Part shown: in pieces, positions 40,867-45,637 of the stretch | How the letters are laid out: every line of letters starts with the position of its first letter | Position numbering within the stretch: position 1 is the stretch's first letter | Assembly (NCBI GenBank): GCA_038874075.1 | Contig: JAVZDD010000008.1 | Span: forward strand, 1 to 45,637 | Source of the DNA: Jingweiarchaeum tengchongense | GTDB lineage: Archaea; Nanobdellota; Nanobdellia; Jingweiarchaeales; Jingweiarchaeaceae | Direction of reading: 5' to 3' | DNA length: 45,637 nt | Program-made: the position numbers and the translations under genes | The notes under the pieces: generated by a model | Told to the model about the DNA's origin: nothing | The model's input: only the letters and a program-made list of their open reading frames with translations | The model's database searches: none

Positions 40867-41463
40867 ATGAAGGTAAAAGCTAGCTGGTTGACGATTTGGG
40901 CATGCTGTCAGTACCAGTTTCACCTTCATTTGAAATACGGCCCAATGTTCACAAGCAGGATGCTCGAAGGAAAGAAAAGGCATGAAAAGCTTTATTCTGA
41001 TTTCCTGAAAGATGCAGTTGAGCTTCCAGAAGGAACCGACATCATGAAATATTCACTCAAAAACACATTTTATACGCGGGAAATATTCTTAGAATGTGAT
41101 GAGTTGGTTGGTCGGTTGGATGGGCTTTTCGTTGATAATGGTCTTTTCATTCCGATAGAAGACAAGTTCACAAGAGCAGGTAACGGAGGACCTTTCTACC
41201 ACCACGTTCTCCAACTCTGGGCATACTGCTTCATCATCGAGAAAAAGAAAGGTGAGGTTGATTATGGTCTCATAAGGTACATTGACAATGTATTCAAAGT
41301 CAAGTATGATGAGAAGGCAAGGAGTACCGTGGCCAAGGCAATTAAGCAAATAAATTTATTCCTGAAGGGAAAGATAGCACCCGATGATTTGGAAGTATCG
41401 AGGGATGCTACGTACTGCAAGTATTGCGCTTACAATTCACTTTGCGATAGAAAACTCGGGTGA
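40867..41463 (+). CDS. Cas4-like Fe-S PD-(D/E)xK nuclease
   Basis: A 198-aa protein with the full Cas4/RecB-nuclease set: an N-terminal cysteine pair (Cys13/14), H39-E40, GRLDG (Asp85), EDK (Glu98, Lys100), QLWAY (Gln116, Tyr120) and C-terminal Cys184, Cys187, Cys193. These are the four cysteine positions expected for a 4Fe-4S cluster. GGTGAT lies 3-4 nt before the ATG. It sits away from cas1-cas2 and is not similar in detail to the shorter Cas4 at 44291. It may be a stand-alone Cas4 (Csa1-like role) or a DNA repair nuclease. Its divergent partner is the CARF regulator. Confidence 0.75.
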   Translation: MKVKASWLTIWACCQYQFHLHLKYGPMFTSRMLEGKKRHEKLYSDFLKDAVELPEGTDIMKYSLKNTFYTREIFLECDELVGRLDGLFVDNGLFIPIEDKFTRAGNGGPFYHHVLQLWAYCFIIEKKKGEVDYGLIRYIDNVFKVKYDEKARSTVAKAIKQINLFLKGKIAPDDLEVSRDATYCKYCAYNSLCDRKLG

Positions 41464-41469
41464 GAAGAT

Positions 41470-41859
41470 ATGGGGCGGAGGAGGAGGAACATCCCTGTGT
41501 TTGCTTACAAAGTGGTCTGTAATGTTCCTGGTAACTCTTCTGTTGTTGATCTGATTGGAACGAAGAAGTTGAGTAAGCAAGAATTCGAAATACTGATAAA
41601 AAGAGCATTGATTGTTGGTGCAAGAGCGTTGATCAAAAGACCGAATTCACCAATAACAGCAAAGAACATGTTGGACAAGGCACTCGAATTCCTGGACAAG
41701 AAGCACAAGCTTAAGAAAATCAATTACACATACATTTACAAGATACAGGCAAGACACAAGTACATTGATTTTGACATTGAGGCGTGGAGTAAGCATTTAC
41801 CAATGAACTTGATAAAAAGGATCAAGCGCTTCAATTCCAAGTTCTACAACGTGTATTGA
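41470..41859 (+). CDS. Hypothetical basic protein, 129 aa
   Basis: I recognise no family. It starts MGRRRRNIP and is strongly basic throughout (many Lys and Arg; KRIKRFN near the C-terminus). This suggests nucleic-acid binding. Helices are likely at about 35-50 and 65-80. GGTGA lies 5 nt upstream of the ATG, 6 nt after the Cas4-like gene. It is the last gene before the CRISPR array, whose leader-distal end begins 112 nt downstream. That stretch is AT-rich with no gene. Confidence 0.5.
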   Translation: MGRRRRNIPVFAYKVVCNVPGNSSVVDLIGTKKLSKQEFEILIKRALIVGARALIKRPNSPITAKNMLDKALEFLDKKHKLKKINYTYIYKIQARHKYIDFDIEAWSKHLPMNLIKRIKRFNSKFYNVY

Positions 41860-41971
41860 ATTTTCATGAAGCTGATGAAGAGAGCGAACACTACTCAGCA
41901 ATTTACGTGACTTCTCAATAATTTCTATTTAGACCTTTCTTATTCATATTCATATACCATACTTTCTTGCT

Positions 41972-42936
41972 ATTTCAATTCTACACTAGTTCTATTCAAA
42001 CATGGTATAAATAGAATATGTAAAGAACACCTAGGTAAATTTCAATTCTACACTAGTTCTATTCAAACTTCAAACAAGAAAGGTATGGGAAATATTTCCA
42101 CATCTGTATACATTTCAATTCTACACTAGTTCTATTCAAACTGTTTGAATTCAACAGTATAGTTGAATGCCCTGAGACATTTCAATTCTACACTAGTTCT
42201 ATTCAAACCAAAATTTCCAGGTGCTGAAATAATTGAGCATCTGGAATTTCAATTCTACACTAGTTCTATTCAAACAAGTTTTCCACTACCGCCTTCAAAT
42301 TATTTTATCATATTTCAATTCTACACTAGTTCTATTCAAACCAGAATGGTGCTTCAGCACAGACATTTACAATTACAGTATTTCAATTCTACACTAGTTC
42401 TATTCAAACCAGCTTTTATAATTTTGATTGGTAGAAGTATAACAGATTTCAATTCTACACTAGTTCTATTCAAACAATAATATTAACAAGACTTAAAAAT
42501 AAGAATTTAAGATTTCAATTCTACACTAGTTCTATTCAAACCGAGAGGTGTGTGTGGGAATACTTGAACATAAATAATTTCAATTCTACACTAGTTCTAT
42601 TCAAACTATTTTGATGATTGGGAGCTAGATTTGATTTTTGAAATTTCAATTCTACACTAGTTCTATTCAAACAGAAAGAGAAGAATGCGAAGAAATGCAT
42701 GGATGGGCATTTCAATTCTACACTAGTTCTATTCAAACGATAATGCATTCTTTGTATTCTATATTTGTAGTGGAATTTCAATTCTACACTAGTTCTATTC
42801 AAACAAAGAATATGAAGGAGACTATGAATTTGCTTTCTTCATTTCAATTCTACACTAGTTCTATTCAAACCATTCTAATTTATCCACCTAATAAATTTTA
42901 TTTTTTATTTCAATTCTACACTAGTTCTATTCAAAC
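41972..42936 (-). CRISPR. CRISPR array: 15 repeats, 14 spacers
   Basis: Fifteen identical 30-nt repeats (plus strand starts ATTTCAATTCTACAC, ends TTCTATTCAAAC). The repeats start at 41972, 42039, 42112, 42179, 42246, 42312, 42380, 42446, 42512, 42577, 42643, 42709, 42775, 42841 and 42907. Spacers are 35-38 nt, mostly 36, except one of 43 nt (42069-42111). Read on the minus strand the repeat begins GTTTGAATAG and ends AATTGAAAT, the common 3' ATTGAAA-type end. So the transcript runs right to left from a leader next to cas2. All repeats, including the leader-distal one, are intact. Type I-B-like repeats often look like this, but no effector genes are visible to fix the type. Confidence 0.97.
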
Positions 42937-43031
42937 CCTTCAATAAACTGTAGTAAAATGCGCAAATATTTAAGTTTTATGAAATCAAGCTAAGTTAGGT
43001 TTTGATTGTGTAGTTAATTTATAAAGGTTGA
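42937..43031 (-). promoter_or_regulatory. CRISPR leader with promoter
   Basis: A 95-nt AT-rich stretch between the first repeat (leader side) and the cas2 stop. A reverse-strand TATA-like CTTAAATATTT (42962-42972) would place transcription start at about 42942, at the very edge of the first repeat. A second AT-rich candidate (TTTATAAATTAA, reverse strand, about 43014-43025) lies just after cas2. This is the expected place for the pre-crRNA promoter and for spacer integration. Confidence 0.65.
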
Positions 43032-43295
43032 CTAAATTATCGTTGAGATTCTACTTTTTTCAATTCCTATGACTTCCTTTCTCATCAATCTTTTATGTGG
43101 TAGGATAAAAAATAGTATGGAATCCTCATCCAATTTAATAATCTCTTTGAGTCCAATTTTAATCTGTTCTAGTTCAGCTTCTGTCAATTCACCTTCGAAT
43201 GCTGAATTTTGTATCCAATGTAAATATTGTCTTAAAAACTTACATACATTATTTACCCTATCAATTGAAATGTCATAAACAATTATTACATACAA
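43032..43295 (-). CDS. cas2: CRISPR-associated endoribonuclease/integrase subunit Cas2
   Basis: An 87-aa ferredoxin-fold protein with MYVIIVYDIS (metal-site Asp8) at the start, RVNNVCKFLRQYLHWIQNSAF and EDSILFFILPHK. This is typical Cas2, which bridges Cas1 dimers in spacer acquisition. It follows cas1 by 3 nt and is the last cas gene before the leader. Confidence 0.95.
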   Translation of the reverse strand: MYVIIVYDISIDRVNNVCKFLRQYLHWIQNSAFEGELTEAELEQIKIGLKEIIKLDEDSILFFILPHKRLMRKEVIGIEKSRISTII

Positions 43296-43298
43296 TTT

Positions 43299-44288
43299 TT
43301 ACCACCCCGACTTAAATCCTTCATATTCTTTTTCACCAATTAAGTGTTTGATTAATTTGTAGCATTCCAATCTAATCAATTTTTGATAAGAAACCTTCCT
43401 TTTCAGTTCTTTATGCATTATCGTTGTCTTTAGTTTTTCATCGTACATTGAAATAAATGTCCTTCTACCCTCCTCGTTTAGGTAACAAAAGTTGAGTTCA
43501 TCTAAAAAATGACTTTCCTTTATTATTCTGTTATTTACCAAACTGAAGATTATCCTATCAGTGATTATTGGCTTAAAAATCTCGCTTATGTCCAAACTTA
43601 ATGAAAATCTTCTTTCCCCAGGTTCATGTAAATAACTGATAGTCGGATTCAGTTGTGTGTGATATATTTCAGTTAATGTAGTTGTATAGAGTAATGAATT
43701 CCCAAAAGATATTAAACAATTTATCATATTATCTGGGGGTCTTTTCACTCTTTTTTCAAATTCAAATCCCGCTCTTAATACAACATTAAAACTCTGATAA
43801 TAATACTCTCTTACTCTTCCTTCGATACCCATTAAATTTGGGATATCCTTCACTTCACCTAACTGTTTCCTCTCGCTTTCTATTTCTTTGATGCTTTCGG
43901 AGACATCTTTACCCTGTTTCTCATAGTATTGAAGATTTTTTAATATGTTATGAATTGCAGAATTTACGATTTCTTTTGCAATTTTAAGCCTTTTCTCTTT
44001 GTCTAGATAACTCTCAACTTGTTTAACGATTAGAAATCCAGAATTTAAGTATTCCCTAGGATAATAAGTACCAACATAATAACCATAATAATTGAAGAAG
44101 TGTATAGGGATTCTCTTCTGGGAGAGAAAGACAAGGAGTTTTGTGTTGATGTCAAGTTCACCCATTACAAATATAGCATTAACTTCATTGATCGGAATTG
44201 GTTTTTTTTCTTCCTTTGTTTCCAAATATAACGTATTTTGTTTTCTTTTCAATCTTCCACTTTTCAATATGTAATAATCTTTTTTCAT
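43299..44288 (-). CDS. cas1: CRISPR-associated integrase Cas1
   Basis: A 329-aa Cas1. The catalytic residues are Glu156 (MGIEGRVREYY), His221 (YLHEPGERR) and Asp233 (SLSLDISEIFKP). The N-terminal beta domain is about residues 1-75 and the rest is helical. The motif pattern (KRPPDNMINCLISFGNSLLY, then LNPTISYLHEP) resembles the I-B/Hmari group. I chose ATG 44288; a GTG at 44303 would overlap cas4 further. It integrates spacers together with Cas2. Confidence 0.95.
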   Translation of the reverse strand: MKKDYYILKSGRLKRKQNTLYLETKEEKKPIPINEVNAIFVMGELDINTKLLVFLSQKRIPIHFFNYYGYYVGTYYPREYLNSGFLIVKQVESYLDKEKRLKIAKEIVNSAIHNILKNLQYYEKQGKDVSESIKEIESERKQLGEVKDIPNLMGIEGRVREYYYQSFNVVLRAGFEFEKRVKRPPDNMINCLISFGNSLLYTTTLTEIYHTQLNPTISYLHEPGERRFSLSLDISEIFKPIITDRIIFSLVNNRIIKESHFLDELNFCYLNEEGRRTFISMYDEKLKTTIMHKELKRKVSYQKLIRLECYKLIKHLIGEKEYEGFKSGW

Positions 44289-44290
44289 AT

Positions 44291-44785
44291 TCAGCACCAG
44301 CACAATTCATAATAACTGCACTTCTTACAGTAAGGTTTTCTTTCAGCTCTGGGAATCATATTAGAAGACACGATCTTCTTTATCTCCATAATTATTTTTT
44401 TAAGCTCTTTCTCTTTTTCTGGCGTTAAAATGACCTTGACTCTTTTCCTTAGAATTGGATAATTTATTATTCCAGTGGCTGTTATACCTAAATCCTTTAA
44501 ATAAAACAAATAGTAAAGCATCTGCCATTCATGCGCTTTTTCCATTTTTCTCGACTTTTTTACTTCATGCACTTCACATTTACTTTCTAGAAAATCTATT
44601 TTAATGCTTCCGATTTCAATCTCTTTTAATTTTCTTGAATAACTTTTTTCATGAATGATTTTTCCAAGAGCAACAGCATCTGAAGTCTGTTCCATTTCTA
44701 TTTTCTTAGATGAGAGCCATAGCTGTCTCTTGCATACAAAATACTGATTTATTTTTGCACCTGTAATTCTATAAAATTTGTACAT
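44291..44785 (-). CDS. cas4: CRISPR-associated exonuclease Cas4
   Basis: A 164-aa short Cas4: Cys18 (YFVCKRQLW), H45-E46, Asp64 (KIDFLE), Glu74-x-Lys76 (HEVKKS), QMLYY (Gln88, Tyr92) and C-terminal Cys153, Cys156, Cys162. All nuclease and Fe-S positions are present. It processes prespacers and selects PAM ends for Cas1-Cas2. It lies between the CARF-HEPN gene (4 nt) and cas1 (2 nt) in one operon. Confidence 0.93.
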   Translation of the reverse strand: MYKFYRITGAKINQYFVCKRQLWLSSKKIEMEQTSDAVALGKIIHEKSYSRKLKEIEIGSIKIDFLESKCEVHEVKKSRKMEKAHEWQMLYYLFYLKDLGITATGIINYPILRKRVKVILTPEKEKELKKIIMEIKKIVSSNMIPRAERKPYCKKCSYYELCWC

Positions 44786-44789
44786 AATT

Positions 44790-45637
44790 TTAGTGGTGTA
44801 TATATGATTTCAGAAAATCATTTTCATTATAGATTTTAAGTTTTGTGATTTCTCTATACTCATTAAACTTTGATCCAAACTGATGCTTTAAGAAATTATA
44901 ATATTGCCCAATTATTTTATCTAATAATTTGGTATCAATTTTTTTTTCTGAACCACCGTGTATTAAAGGATGGAAATTTCTCCAATTTCGAAGTACCTCA
45001 ACATAATCCTTCTCACTCATTAAATATTTTTTGAATTCTAAGTATAATTCATCGTCAAGTGCTTCCAAGATTGCTTCCATTTCCTTCAAATATATGGGTA
45101 ATTTTAGTAGTCTTGTCTTTGCCCCTTCATAATCTATTTTTATATCCTCTTTCTGCATTTTTTCCTTGTATGTTCTAATTATTTTATCCAACTTTTCGTT
45201 TGGGAATACATTATTAATTTCTTTATCTCTTGCGTAATTATATTTGTCCAGTAGTCTCCACTCCATCAAACTTTCAATTGATCTGTAAAGAGGTAGCACT
45301 ACTTCTTTCAGTTCACTTTTTCTAAACTTGCGAAGTGCATTTTCAAATAAATCAAAAGTAAAGAATAACTTAAAAAGTTTGGAATTATTCAAGATGCTTG
45401 ATAGAAAATTGATTTTTTTATCAATAAAATTATACCATTCTTCATATAATTTCTCATACTTAAATTTTTCAATTATTTCTTTAGCGCTTTTTAAATGATT
45501 TAATGAAGTTCCATATTCAAATTGGTCCCACTCTAAAAAAGCCTTGGATAATTCATAAAAAAAATTTGCCTTTTCACTTTCAAAAACATTCAGAATTTTC
45601 CTACCATGTTTAAATAATACGATGGCCGTACTGAAAT
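44790..45637 (-). CDS. Cas02710-like CARF-HEPN protein, C-terminal part (5' end off the window)
   Basis: The reading frame runs open past the right edge, about 80 codons beyond the first in-window TTG start (45392), so only the C-terminal 282 or so residues are present. The part seen is helical. It contains FDLFENALRKFRKSELKEVV followed by LPLYRSIESLMEWRLLDKY, and the motif RNWRNFHPLIHGG, an R-x6-H HEPN-type RNase signature. The layout matches my recollection of the C-terminus of the Cas02710/TIGR02710 family, in which an N-terminal CARF domain senses cyclic oligoadenylate. The CARF part would lie outside the window. It stands immediately before cas4-cas1-cas2. Alternatives are other Csx1/Csm6-like CARF-HEPN proteins. 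Confidence 0.65.
   Translation of the reverse strand, partial: FSTAIVLFKHGRKILNVFESEKANFFYELSKAFLEWDQFEYGTSLNHLKSAKEIIEKFKYEKLYEEWYNFIDKKINFLSSILNNSKLFKLFFTFDLFENALRKFRKSELKEVVLPLYRSIESLMEWRLLDKYNYARDKEINNVFPNEKLDKIIRTYKEKMQKEDIKIDYEGAKTRLLKLPIYLKEMEAILEALDDELYLEFKKYLMSEKDYVEVLRNWRNFHPLIHGGSEKKIDTKLLDKIIGQYYNFLKHQFGSKFNEYREITKLKIYNENDFLKSYIHH

Noticed and set aside
41868..41905. CTGATGA as box C of a C/D guide RNA
   Set aside because: The first base is wrong for box C, and no CTGA box D follows at a suitable distance.
41921..41950. ATTTCTATTTAGACC...TTATTCATA as a degenerate CRISPR repeat beyond the last unit
   Set aside because: Only about half the positions match, and it is 51 nt from the next repeat start instead of 66-68, so the period does not fit.
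42163..42946. Open frames across the CRISPR array whose products repeat NSTLVLFK, FQFYTSSIQT or NRTSVELK
   Set aside because: They are translations of the 30-nt repeats, which happen to lack stops. The array pattern explains them fully.

Overview
The window comes from an AT-rich archaeon with a very compact genome. It encodes archaeal or archaeo-eukaryotic marker genes: ribosomal proteins L44e and S27e, initiation factor aIF2-alpha, Nop10, GINS, Hel308, HerA-NurA, the bifunctional FBP aldolase/phosphatase, archaeal TPI and cupin-type PGI. Monocistronic genes often have a TATA-like box about 25 nt before the ATG (leaderless). Genes inside operons have GGTGA-type ribosome sites. The primase is a single chain joining a PriS catalytic domain to a PriL-type Fe-S domain, an arrangement known from Nanoarchaeum, so a DPANN-type lineage is the best guess; the phylum cannot be fixed from this sequence.

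Layout. (1) 1-11334 holds carbohydrate metabolism: a truncated GH57 enzyme, a glycogen-debranching enzyme, FBPA/P, PGI, a PfkB kinase, a MoaD/SAMP-like ubiquitin-fold protein, TPI, three GT4 glycosyltransferases and a HIT protein. A 59-aa membrane protein sits between the first two genes. (2) 11442-17251 holds MazG followed by a coupled replication-translation operon: primase, GINS, L44e, S27e, aIF2-alpha, Nop10, PAC2, endonuclease Q. (3) 17248-27653 is a seven-gene minus-strand cluster with no function I can recognise: a 1073-aa protein with two HExxH metalloprotease-like sites, a single-pass surface protein, a polytopic membrane protein with a DnaJ-type zinc domain, and four paralogous lipoproteins. 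This is the best candidate for an undescribed system. (4) 27741-35764 holds Hel308, a tRNA-Pro overlapping its end, a coiled-coil protein, a DUF131-like protein, a PDZ/SecD-like protein, a minimal pilus/secretion ATPase with split membrane platform, and an unknown protein.

(5) 35815-45637 is a nucleic-acid processing and defence region. A CARF-wHTH (Csa3-like) regulator heads an operon with NurA, HerA and a beta-CASP RNase J-like nuclease. It is divergent, across a perfect 17-bp palindrome lying between two TATA boxes, from a four-gene operon containing a Cas4-like nuclease. Next comes a CRISPR array of 15 identical 30-nt repeats and 14 spacers, read on the minus strand, behind a leader and a cas4-cas1-cas2 operon. 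The first gene of that operon in the window is the truncated C-terminal part of a Cas02710-like CARF-HEPN protein. No interference effector genes are in the window.

All domain calls come from reading motifs by eye. No database or alignment was run.
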